From: CAIVAT01 sp037128705
Lineage (GTDB): Bacteria; Bacteroidota; Bacteroidia; Bacteroidales; FEN-979
DNA: 64,000 nt
NCBI GenBank assembly: GCA_037128705.1
Contig: JBAXVX010000002.1
Coordinates: forward strand, 1 to 64,000
Reading direction: 5' to 3'
The notes under the pieces were generated by a model. The model ran no database searches. It saw nothing but the letters and a program-made list of their open reading frames with translations, and was not told the origin of the DNA. Of this stretch, positions 36,994 to 44,705 are shown in pieces; position 1 is the stretch's first letter; the number at the start of each line of letters is the position of its first letter. Both the position numbers and the translations under genes were made by a program.

Positions 36994-38586
36994 ATGAAAT
37001 CCATAAAAAACAAAAGCCCAAAAGATTCAACAGTCTATCTCATTGGCAGCGGGATCGCTTCGCTTGCCAGCGCTGTTTATCTTATCAAAGATGCAGGAAT
37101 GCCGGGACAGAACATCCATATCCTCGAAAAAGACGAAATATTGGGAGGGGCGCTCGACGGAGCCGGTGATGCAGAAAAAGGCTTTGTTGTGAGAGGCGGA
37201 AGAATGCATGAAATGCATTATACCTGCTATTGGGATCTGCTTTCATACATTCCTTCTTTTGAAGATCCAAAGGTATCGGTCAGAGACGAATCGTTCGATT
37301 TTAACGAAAGGTTTGTTTCCAACGCCCAGGCGAGGCTGTTGAAAGCCGGTAAAAAGCTCGATGTTTCTTCATACGGGCTCAACCTTCATCAGCAAACAGA
37401 ATTGCTTAAGCTGACTTTTGTCTCTGAAAAATCCTTGGGGAACAAACGGATTGAAGACTGGTTTGACCAGGATTTCTTTACGACCAATTTCTGGTATATC
37501 TGGACCTCCATGTTCGCCTTCCAGAAATGGAGCAGCCTGGCCGAGATGAGAAGGTATATGAAACGCTTTATTCACCTGGTTGAAGGGCTTAACCGGTTAG
37601 GCGGTGTGATGCGCACCAAATACAACCAGTACCATTCGGTTGTCGTCCCCATGAAGAACTATCTAACGGAAAAAGGAGTGCATTTTGACCTGGGGAAGGA
37701 AGTGGTTGATATTGATTTTAACCTTTCGGCCGATAAAAAATCAGCCACGGTAATCCACCTGAAGGATAAAAACGAGATTGTACTGCGCGAAAATGATTAC
37801 GTTTTTATCACCAACGGCTCACTCACCGAAAGCACCGATAACGGGACATGGGACACGCCTGCAAAATTAAAAGGGCTGGCTGAAGCAGGTTCCTGGCAGT
37901 TATGGAAAAAACTTGCAGCGAAGGATGCTGCATTTGGAAAGCCGGGTCCATTCTGCGACAACATCGACCTTCAGAAATGGTATTCCTTTACAGCAACTCT
38001 TAAAGACAGCACCTTCCATGATCATATGGAAAACTTTTCAGGAAATGTTGACGGAACGGGTGGACTGGTAACTTTGACTGATTCCAACTGGCTGATGTCG
38101 TTCGTAATTGCCCGTCAGCCCCATTTTCCAAATCAGGCCAAAGATGTTAAAATCTTCTGGGGTTATGGGCTGTATCCCGACCGGAAAGGGAATTTTGTAA
38201 ATAAGACCATGGCAGAATGTACCGGGAAAGAGATGCTCGAGGAACTCTGGTATCACCTCAAGATCCAGGATCTGATGAATCCGGTGATGGAGGCAGGAAA
38301 AGTAAACTGTATTCCGGTTGCCATGCCCTATGTCGACAGCCTGTTCATGCCAAGAGAAATCGGCGACAGGCCTGATGTTTTGCCCGCAGGAGCAACAAAT
38401 TTTGCATTTTTAGGACAGTTTGCCGAAGCCCCGAAAGATTGTGTGTTTACCGTAGAGTATTCAGTGCGCACGGCGCAGATGGCCGTATATGGATTATTTG
38501 AAACCGGGAAAGAGGTCATGCCGGTTTATGATTCCATTCACCGTCCGGAGGTTCTGATTAAGGCGGCGCAGGCCATCAGCAGATAA
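36994..38586 (+). CDS. ohyA: Oleate hydratase (MCRA family)
   Basis: A 530-residue flavoprotein of the myosin-cross-reactive-antigen family. It adds water to the cis-9 double bond of oleic and related fatty acids to give 10-hydroxy acids, often as protection against free fatty acids. Visible features: the FAD-binding start VYLIGSGIASLASA, RGGRMHEMHYTCYWDLL, FWYIWTSMFAFQKWSSLAEMRRYM, and the late AFLGQFAEAPKDCVFTVEYSVR. The ATG at 36994 has an AAGGAG at 36983-36988; longer frames are not supported. The residue aligned with the catalytic Glu of well-studied family members (RGGRE-M) is Met here, as recalled for another subfamily. Length is normal. Monocistronic. Confidence 0.92.
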   Translation: MKSIKNKSPKDSTVYLIGSGIASLASAVYLIKDAGMPGQNIHILEKDEILGGALDGAGDAEKGFVVRGGRMHEMHYTCYWDLLSYIPSFEDPKVSVRDESFDFNERFVSNAQARLLKAGKKLDVSSYGLNLHQQTELLKLTFVSEKSLGNKRIEDWFDQDFFTTNFWYIWTSMFAFQKWSSLAEMRRYMKRFIHLVEGLNRLGGVMRTKYNQYHSVVVPMKNYLTEKGVHFDLGKEVVDIDFNLSADKKSATVIHLKDKNEIVLRENDYVFITNGSLTESTDNGTWDTPAKLKGLAEAGSWQLWKKLAAKDAAFGKPGPFCDNIDLQKWYSFTATLKDSTFHDHMENFSGNVDGTGGLVTLTDSNWLMSFVIARQPHFPNQAKDVKIFWGYGLYPDRKGNFVNKTMAECTGKEMLEELWYHLKIQDLMNPVMEAGKVNCIPVAMPYVDSLFMPREIGDRPDVLPAGATNFAFLGQFAEAPKDCVFTVEYSVRTAQMAVYGLFETGKEVMPVYDSIHRPEVLIKAAQAISR

Positions 38587-38608
38587 TCGATCGGGCACAT
38601 TATCTGCC

Positions 38609-38820
38609 TTACACCCTCTCCAGCTCTTCCAAAAGCGCCCTGCGTTGAGGATATTTTTGCTGCAGGTGTTTTACCAGAACTTCTGCCTGTGTTACCGCCC
38701 CCACCTTTTTCATTCTCCTGATGTACTGCGTGGCTTCCTGGTAATGGGTCCTTCCTGTGCTTCGCTCCAGGAGTTCAATTATTCCATTTTATACAATGCG
38801 GCGAGTTCATCTGGGTCCCG
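38609..38820 (-). pseudogene. SWIM zinc-finger protein, C-terminal remnant
   Basis: Minus-strand reading gives RDPDELAALYKM, then after a frameshift near 38782 IIELLERSTGRTHYQEA, then IRRMKKVGA and KYPQRRALLEELERV, stopping at 38609. This is the typical C-terminal tail of SWIM zinc-finger family proteins (a helical end with Y-x-x-A-x-x-x-L-x-x-MKK and YPRRxALxEEL). The zinc-finger and all upstream parts are absent. The fragment abuts a truncated lipoprotein gene, so the two are joined by a deletion. Confidence 0.6.
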
Positions 38821-38821
38821 G

Positions 38822-39139
38822 CTACCCAGGTATGGTGATGATGGCCGTTCCGTTGACCGAAGGATTCCACCCGACTCCTTTTTGTTCGAGGGCGACTCCG
38901 GCATTGACTGATCCGGAAACCTCGTACTGGTTGATGATGGATGCAACATCCAGAAAGACAGGGGCATCGGCATACCGCATCCTGACAATGTTCAGCAACA
39001 GCTGGTTCTTCCACAAATCCGAGACTGCATTCAGATAGGCATTCCTGTCACGAACGACCGATTTCGGCCCCACACTTCTGCACGAAAAAACGAAAAGCAG
39101 GGATGAGAGAAAAAGTATCCTTGTGATGCTGGTGTTCAA
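38822..39139 (-). pseudogene. Truncated lipoprotein gene (N-terminal fragment)
   Basis: An open frame of 105 codons that starts like a normal lipoprotein (signal with lipobox FVFSCRS) and continues AYLNAVSDLWKNQLLLNIVRMRYADAPVF(L)-type sequence, which I recognise as the beginning of a much longer envelope protein of unknown function. It stops abruptly after TAIITIPG, where SWIM-protein tail sequence begins. It could still be translated as a short lipoprotein, but truncation is the simpler reading. It lies downstream of the amidohydrolase gene on the same strand. Confidence 0.55.
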
Positions 39140-39167
39140 AAGCAGATTTTAGACATAATGACTTCCA

Positions 39168-40952
39168 TTAATTTATTTTATACACGCTTTTTCCCTCCTT
39201 GATCGTCTGCACCACTTTGACATCCTTGATCTTCATCGGTTCAACGGTCAATGGATTATCTGAAAGGATCACCAGGTCGGCCAATTTCCCGGGTTCGATC
39301 GATCCTTTGTTTTTTTGCTCTCCTATCTCTAAAGCGCTGTTGATGGTTATTGCTTTCAATGCTTCATACGGTGTTATCCTCTGGTCGGGACCTACCACAA
39401 CACCGGTACGCGAAACACGGTTCACGGCAGTCCAGATAGTGAAAATAGCGTTCAGGGGCGTAACATTGTAATCGGTATGGTTCGAGAAAACGATGCATGA
39501 ATCCAAGGCAGCCTTCATCGGGCTGATAAAGAAAGCCCGCTCTTTTCCCAGGTTCACAATATGAATATCGCCCCAGTAAAAGGTATGGTTTGAGAAAAAC
39601 GAAGGGAAGATATGGTGAATTTTATATTTATGCAGCTGGTCGGGTCGGATGATCTGCGAATGGATGATCACCGTGCCACGGTTTGTATCGGGCAGATTCA
39701 GCTCGCGGATTGCATTTTCATGGGCTGCAAGGTACATGTCGATGGCTGAATCTCCGTTGCAATGGGCAAACGCGGGAATCTTGTACTGGTAGCATTTTTT
39801 CAGAAGCCTGTTGAGCTCCTGTTGGCCGATGTTGGGTTTCCCGCTGCAGTCATGCTGGCATCCCGAACCTGGTAAAAGCGGTTGCGAAAGGTAAGCGGTT
39901 TTTCCCTGGGGTGAGCCGTCGCACACAAATTTGGCGCCATGGAATACCAGGTGGTTTGAATAGGTTCCGAAAGAAAATGCAGGGTTTCCGGCCAGGGAAT
40001 CAATCAGGTCAGAAGCAACCAGTGAAACAACATCGATATATAGTTTCTTCTCTTTTGCGGCCAGCTTCAAAAAGCCGATGGTTCCTGCTTCGCTCGATCC
40101 TTCCTGAGCGGTGGTATACCCGCATGAAGCATACATCTGCTGGGCATGATCGACCAGTTTGCCGAATTTTGCATCGAGATCGGAGGAAAGGGCAGTGATC
40201 TTTTCACCTTCTTTCTTTTCTTCAGCCCTGGAGCGTATAACTTTTTCGGCAATTTTGCGAGCGGTAGGCATGGCAAACTTAGCAGTGTTGCTGAACCAGG
40301 CATTCTCGAAAAGAACCCCATCAGGTTTTTTAGTGCCGTTAATCCTGCGGATGGTGCCACCCTCCGGATCAGGGGTGTTTTCACTGATGCCTGCAAGCTT
40401 CAGCGCATAGGAGTTTGCCACGCAGATATGCCCCGAGGCATGCACCAGCACCACCGGGTTGCCGGGGAACAACTTATCCAGGTCGTCAATGGTTGGATAA
40501 CGTTTTTCGGCAAGCTGGTCAGGGTCGAGACCCATGCCAACCAGGATGTCGCCAGGTTGTGAATTCAGCTGTTTCTTCAGTGCAAGCAGTTTGTCGGTAA
40601 TGTCCCTGATGCATCTCACCGAATCGATGGGAGGCGAGCTGATGTTGGTCGACAGCATGCTTATCACCGCCGCAATGAAGTGGCTGTGAGGATCAACAAA
40701 CCCCGGAACCATCGTCTTTCCTTCCAGGTCGGTGAGTACGGTGGAATCGCCTTTGTGTCTCATGATCTCCTTTTCGGAACCAACCGCAAGGATTTTCCCG
40801 TCTTTAATGGCCACGGCTTCGGCGTTGGCCCCCTCTTTTTCCATGGTCAGTATAATCCCGTTATGATAGATCACATCGGCTTTTTGCACAGGCCGGCTGC
40901 AGGCTGCCATGATCAGCGGCAGGATGAGGATAAGAAGTTTCGCTGTTTTCAT
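39168..40952 (-). CDS. YtcJ-like metal-dependent amidohydrolase, lipoprotein
   Basis: A 594-residue amidohydrolase_3 family protein anchored as a lipoprotein (lipobox IMAACSRP). Features: the start DVIYHNGIILTMEKEG, the metal-binding strand MVPGFVDPHSHF (HxH), a late AHCNGDSAIDMYLAAHE (metal and active-site His), SNHTDYNVTPLNAIFT, and the closing KGSIEPGKLADLVILSDNP. The subfamily (YtcJ, N-substituted formamide deformylase, LAF3) hydrolyses amide bonds of varied small molecules; the substrate is unknown. Lipid anchoring places it in the envelope. It follows lipase 1 with a gap of about 50 bp, possibly the last gene of the long minus-strand cluster. Confidence 0.85.
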   Translation of the reverse strand: MKTAKLLILILPLIMAACSRPVQKADVIYHNGIILTMEKEGANAEAVAIKDGKILAVGSEKEIMRHKGDSTVLTDLEGKTMVPGFVDPHSHFIAAVISMLSTNISSPPIDSVRCIRDITDKLLALKKQLNSQPGDILVGMGLDPDQLAEKRYPTIDDLDKLFPGNPVVLVHASGHICVANSYALKLAGISENTPDPEGGTIRRINGTKKPDGVLFENAWFSNTAKFAMPTARKIAEKVIRSRAEEKKEGEKITALSSDLDAKFGKLVDHAQQMYASCGYTTAQEGSSEAGTIGFLKLAAKEKKLYIDVVSLVASDLIDSLAGNPAFSFGTYSNHLVFHGAKFVCDGSPQGKTAYLSQPLLPGSGCQHDCSGKPNIGQQELNRLLKKCYQYKIPAFAHCNGDSAIDMYLAAHENAIRELNLPDTNRGTVIIHSQIIRPDQLHKYKIHHIFPSFFSNHTFYWGDIHIVNLGKERAFFISPMKAALDSCIVFSNHTDYNVTPLNAIFTIWTAVNRVSRTGVVVGPDQRITPYEALKAITINSALEIGEQKNKGSIEPGKLADLVILSDNPLTVEPMKIKDVKVVQTIKEGKSVYKIN

Positions 40953-41002
40953 TTTTTTATTGCTTGCGGATGGGGTTGATCACGATATTGTCTCCGGTTT
41001 AT

Positions 41003-42211
41003 TTACAACGAATTAATGAACTGCAGTACCTGCGGCGCCCTGCCCGGCTGGATGAGGTTAAAATGATCGACCCATTGCTGCAACGGAAGTGGACGGTTAA
41101 CAGGCACATTCAGGGTGTCGAAGTTGGCCGAATTCACAGGTACCAGTCCGTCGTTGGGCGGAGGGCCAAATAAAAGGAAAGCATCATACCCTATCCTGTC
41201 GATGGAAGCTGCCCAGGCCGGCAGCCACTGATAATGGCCTGTATTGTCGAGCTGATCGGTCATCTGACCGGCGATCACCCAGTATTTTGAGCGGTTCGCG
41301 ATGTCGAGCGGGTTGTGCAGCATGTTTGGAATGAATCCGGTGTAAGGGTACATCTGCCGTGGCCCGGGAAAATTTGCCATGCATACGAGGTTGATCAGGC
41401 TGACCAGGGGAGTTCCCAGGTGAGGGGTACCCAGGGTGACCAGTTTGGTTATGGTTCCGCCGCTGGCGATATAGGCCCGTGAAACCAGTCCTCCCATGGA
41501 ATGACCGATAAGAATGGGGCTGACCAGCCCTGCAGCGGCCACCGAATCGCGCAAGGCCCTGCCGTTAACTGTGATTGAATCTTTCCAGTCATACTGGAAC
41601 AGGTAAACATTGTGTTTCAGTTTAAACTCAGCCGACAGGTTCATGATGAGGGTGTCCCAGCATTTCATGGTTGCATCCATTCCATGCACGAAAATCACGG
41701 GAGGGCCGGTAGGACTGGGAGTGGAGAGTACCTGTATGAATTTATATGGATTAACCGGGAGGGAGTTGCAATCGATCTTTCCTAGCGTCCTTCTCAGGTA
41801 AACATCTGTTGCCAGATCTTTCCCGTTTTTTACGCGCGACGGAGTGTAGAATTTTCCAAGAATGGCCGTAGGAACAGAGCCGGGAGTAACGGAGGCTGTA
41901 AACCTGAAAGAGAGCGCACCTGAAGAGAATGTCCCTGTCAGGTTCAGGTTCCCTTCCGAGAGGCTGCCTGAGATCAGACCGAGATGCTGGTTCGAGTCAA
42001 GGCGCACCATGGCTTCGCCCGTGAGCGCCGCGGCATTCTGGGATAGCTCGACCTGGTAATAGTGGCCCTGGAGCAGGCTGTTCTCCGAAACACATTCCCA
42101 GGTGCCGGCAATGTTTGCTTCAGCTACCGGATCAGATGCATTCTTTTTACAGCCGGAAAAGACCATTGCGATGATTACGATAATTGAGATTAGATTTTTC
42201 ATGTTTTTCAT
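41003..42211 (-). CDS. Lipoprotein lipase/alpha-beta hydrolase (copy 1)
   Basis: A 402-residue lipoprotein (lipobox MVFSGCKK). Residues about 30-125 form an N-terminal beta domain (GTWECVSENSLLQG); the catalytic part is an alpha/beta hydrolase with HG of the oxyanion hole (VIFVHGMDA), the nucleophile Ser238 in GHSMGG, and Asp354 (NDGLVPV) and His383 (WVDHFNL) completing the triad. It resembles PGAP1-like and triacylglycerol lipases; esters of long-chain acids are the probable substrates. It is paralogous to the lipase at 48626-49873 along its whole length. It is downstream of large lipoprotein 1 (81-bp gap). Confidence 0.85.
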   Translation of the reverse strand: MKNMKNLISIIVIIAMVFSGCKKNASDPVAEANIAGTWECVSENSLLQGHYYQVELSQNAAALTGEAMVRLDSNQHLGLISGSLSEGNLNLTGTFSSGALSFRFTASVTPGSVPTAILGKFYTPSRVKNGKDLATDVYLRRTLGKIDCNSLPVNPYKFIQVLSTPSPTGPPVIFVHGMDATMKCWDTLIMNLSAEFKLKHNVYLFQYDWKDSITVNGRALRDSVAAAGLVSPILIGHSMGGLVSRAYIASGGTITKLVTLGTPHLGTPLVSLINLVCMANFPGPRQMYPYTGFIPNMLHNPLDIANRSKYWVIAGQMTDQLDNTGHYQWLPAWAASIDRIGYDAFLLFGPPPNDGLVPVNSANFDTLNVPVNRPLPLQQWVDHFNLIQPGRAPQVLQFINSL

Positions 42212-42292
42212 TGTTTTCTTATAATTGATTCCGCCGAACTCCGGCTTGGTCTGTCATGCGTCACCTGTCACTTTTTTTTTCACACCAGCCGA

Positions 42293-44476
42293 CTAATAAT
42301 TGGTAGTCCTCCCACCATAGACATATTGTGCATAAATGTTTGTCTTGGTATTAAATCCGGTGGAAGAGGTAAGGTCATGCATCCCCAGAATAATGTCAAA
42401 ACTTAACCTTTGCGTCACAATACTGACTGGTTTAATCAAAGATGCGCTGCCCGATAGCTGACCGGTCATTTCACCCGTATAATTTGATAATATGTCCGCT
42501 GTACTCTTAAATCCGCTGTTCTGACACTCCGTAGGAACATTTGCGCCCATTTGAATTCCAGTCCCGATGTCGATATCAGCAAAATAAAACCCAGTTGACC
42601 AACCACTTGTTAAGGTATAATCATAGTTAATATACAGGTTTAATCCTGAGCCCAGATCATTGCCTGGTTCAGAATTAAAATAAGTGAATTCGGCGGCATA
42701 GATCCAGCCACTGGAATAGGTGCCGAAGTCACCGAAAAAATTCTCCTGAAACAGACGGCCGCCATTATTGGCGATATAGGCGTTGCCACCGGAAGATTCA
42801 AATTTACATACATTCCCATGCCATTGCGTAACAAAGGGACAAGTCGGCGCGGAGTAGCATCCCCAATAACCATTGTATCTATAAGTCATCGCGTTCGTAG
42901 TTCTAAGGTTGGCGCCTGCAAGGCAAGGCCCCATGTAACCCCATTTCCAGGATGCAGCAAAATAGGCAAACTGAAGCGTACAACTGTCGGTTTTCTTGGT
43001 CGAGGTTTTACTTGGATCATGGGGATTATACCATAATGGCGTGATGGCTCCCTGTGGTGTTGCGGTGTTGCCCCAGGAGGTAGCAGGTATCTTGAGCGTT
43101 TGTGAGGTACACGACCAGCCGGTGTCGGCTATTCCATAGTCACCATAATTGAAAACACGCCATTTGTTATCCCACGAAAAAGAGGATGTACCGGTGTTAT
43201 CACTGGCCATGTTCCAGTAGGTGTATGGGAACGGACTTTTGATCAGGGTGTCGGTGTTGGGAGCAAACGTTTTTCCTCCTGCAGTAAGACTAAAGGCCCC
43301 AAGGGGTGTAGCTCCTTTGCCGGCATTGTAATAATTGGGCAGGATAATGCTGCCGCACATCACCGGGGCAGGAAGACCACAGGCATCATAAATCATGTTG
43401 GCTACAAACTGGGCCCTGCCCATCATTGGTCCGGTGTTGGAATCAGGTGAAATGCCGGTGTAGAGATACTCAAGATCTTTTGTGTACTGAGCCTGGTTAC
43501 GATAATCATAAAGGCTCAGCGCCATAAAATTCACAGTCTGAAGAAATAGCTGAACTTCCGAGGTAAGCGTAGAATCCATATACGCTGAGAAGGATGGCAA
43601 GTTTATCGAGTCATTAATTTTAAAGCAATTAAGCTGCACAACGCCTGCCTGAAACTGATAACTTATGATCTGCATGAAATAGTTTTCCAGAACCATATAT
43701 TGGCTCATGGGTGATGCAGCGCTTTGTTTAGCAACGATGTTTCTTGACAATATTGTTAGAATCCCGGGTGTGGTCGTAGTTGGGGCGATTAAAAGGTTAA
43801 GTGCAGTTATCGCATTTTGTAACGTGGTATTATTGATTCCGCTTGTATATCTTATTGCAAAATCGTTCATATATCCATTTAGCTCTCCATTGATAAATGC
43901 GACATCCTCAGGGCTCCCGCTATTATGGGATTTTGCCTGGTTGGCATACCATCTAAAACCGTTATAGTCGGCCGTGCCATTGGCTGTGATGATGGGTGTT
44001 ATGGCATTATTTAAACTGGATTGATACACTGCAGTCAACAATTCATTCATGTCGAATTGCAATTCGGCCGTGAGCGCGTTCAGTGTTGACTGCAGGGTTC
44101 CGATCTCTGTTTGAATCTGACCCAGAGATTTATCTATATCTGCAATCTGCTGATTCATATACTGCGAATTCTGATAATCCTTAATGGCCGAAAAAATGCC
44201 GAACGCTTTTTCAAACCAGTCCAAAGGTCCCCCAAGTCCTTGCCTTACATGTTTATACATTCCGGCCGCCTGGAAGGACATATGATTGTTGATCTCAAAA
44301 TCAGACATCAGGTTAAGCTTCTCATCGGTAAAAACATCCTTTTGGGTGGGTGTGGGAGTTGGCGATGGCGGTTCAGGGGTGTCATCCTTTTTTTTACATG
44401 ACACAATGAACAGCAATACCAGGATCAGGAGCATCCCTGCCGTGGCAAACTTAAAAACTAATTTTTTTGTTTTCAT
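42293..44476 (-). CDS. Large coiled-coil lipoprotein, paralog 1 (family not recognised)
   Basis: A 727-residue lipoprotein (lipobox LFIVSCKKK, followed by a Pro/Thr-rich linker). I do not recognise the family; two paralogs lie nearby (44706-46979, 49954-52146). Shared plan: SDFEINNH (about residue 57), a helical coiled-coil with heptads (QQIADIDKSLGQIQTEIG, then LQSTLNALTAEL; about 105-165), a second helical domain with YQFQAG (about 274), YDYRNQ (325) and RAQFVANMIYDACG (357), then a beta-rich half with PYTYW (420), WYNPHDPSKTS (482), SCTLQFAYF and SWKWG (505). The last ~170 residues diverge from the others and are rich in aromatic residues and Gly. Envelope-anchored; role unknown. Confidence 0.75.
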   Translation of the reverse strand: MKTKKLVFKFATAGMLLILVLLFIVSCKKKDDTPEPPSPTPTPTQKDVFTDEKLNLMSDFEINNHMSFQAAGMYKHVRQGLGGPLDWFEKAFGIFSAIKDYQNSQYMNQQIADIDKSLGQIQTEIGTLQSTLNALTAELQFDMNELLTAVYQSSLNNAITPIITANGTADYNGFRWYANQAKSHNSGSPEDVAFINGELNGYMNDFAIRYTSGINNTTLQNAITALNLLIAPTTTTPGILTILSRNIVAKQSAASPMSQYMVLENYFMQIISYQFQAGVVQLNCFKINDSINLPSFSAYMDSTLTSEVQLFLQTVNFMALSLYDYRNQAQYTKDLEYLYTGISPDSNTGPMMGRAQFVANMIYDACGLPAPVMCGSIILPNYYNAGKGATPLGAFSLTAGGKTFAPNTDTLIKSPFPYTYWNMASDNTGTSSFSWDNKWRVFNYGDYGIADTGWSCTSQTLKIPATSWGNTATPQGAITPLWYNPHDPSKTSTKKTDSCTLQFAYFAASWKWGYMGPCLAGANLRTTNAMTYRYNGYWGCYSAPTCPFVTQWHGNVCKFESSGGNAYIANNGGRLFQENFFGDFGTYSSGWIYAAEFTYFNSEPGNDLGSGLNLYINYDYTLTSGWSTGFYFADIDIGTGIQMGANVPTECQNSGFKSTADILSNYTGEMTGQLSGSASLIKPVSIVTQRLSFDIILGMHDLTSSTGFNTKTNIYAQYVYGGRTTNY

Positions 44477-44488
44477 GTTTGTTTTATT

Positions 44489-44650
44489 TTAAATCAGTGT
44501 TGTGGAATTCCATTTTTTCACCACCGCCAGCAGCTCTTCCCTGCCAACCGGTTTGGATAAAAACTCCTTGCAACCCCAGGCAAGCGCCAGCGACACGGCA
44601 GCCAGCAATCCACTGAATAATCTGCTTTTTGAATTTTTCATTGTTTTCAT
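44489..44650 (-). pseudogene. Receiver-domain 3' fragment fused to a lipoprotein-type start
   Basis: A 53-codon frame reading MKTMKNSKSRLFSGLLAAVS, then LALAWGCKEFLSKPVGREELL to a stop. From AAVSLALAW onwards it copies the C-terminus of the receiver protein at 52215-52622 (95 bp at about 93% identity). The start and the sequence upstream (44631-44690) resemble the 5' region of lipase 1 (42204-42243). The product is a recombination scar, yet by chance it encodes a plausible lipoprotein signal peptide with a cysteine at the right place (LAWGC). It sits 12 bp before large lipoprotein 1. Whether it is translated is unknown. Confidence 0.65.
44510..44604. repeat. Segmental duplication, copy A (receiver 3' end)
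   Basis: These 95 bp match 52251-52345 at 88 of 95 positions with no gap. Both copies lie just upstream (on the minus strand) of a large-lipoprotein gene. Confidence 0.85.
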
Positions 44651-44705
44651 TGTATTCTCATAATTGGCTCCGCCGAACTCCTTGCTGCGCTGACTCCGGT
44701 TTCTA

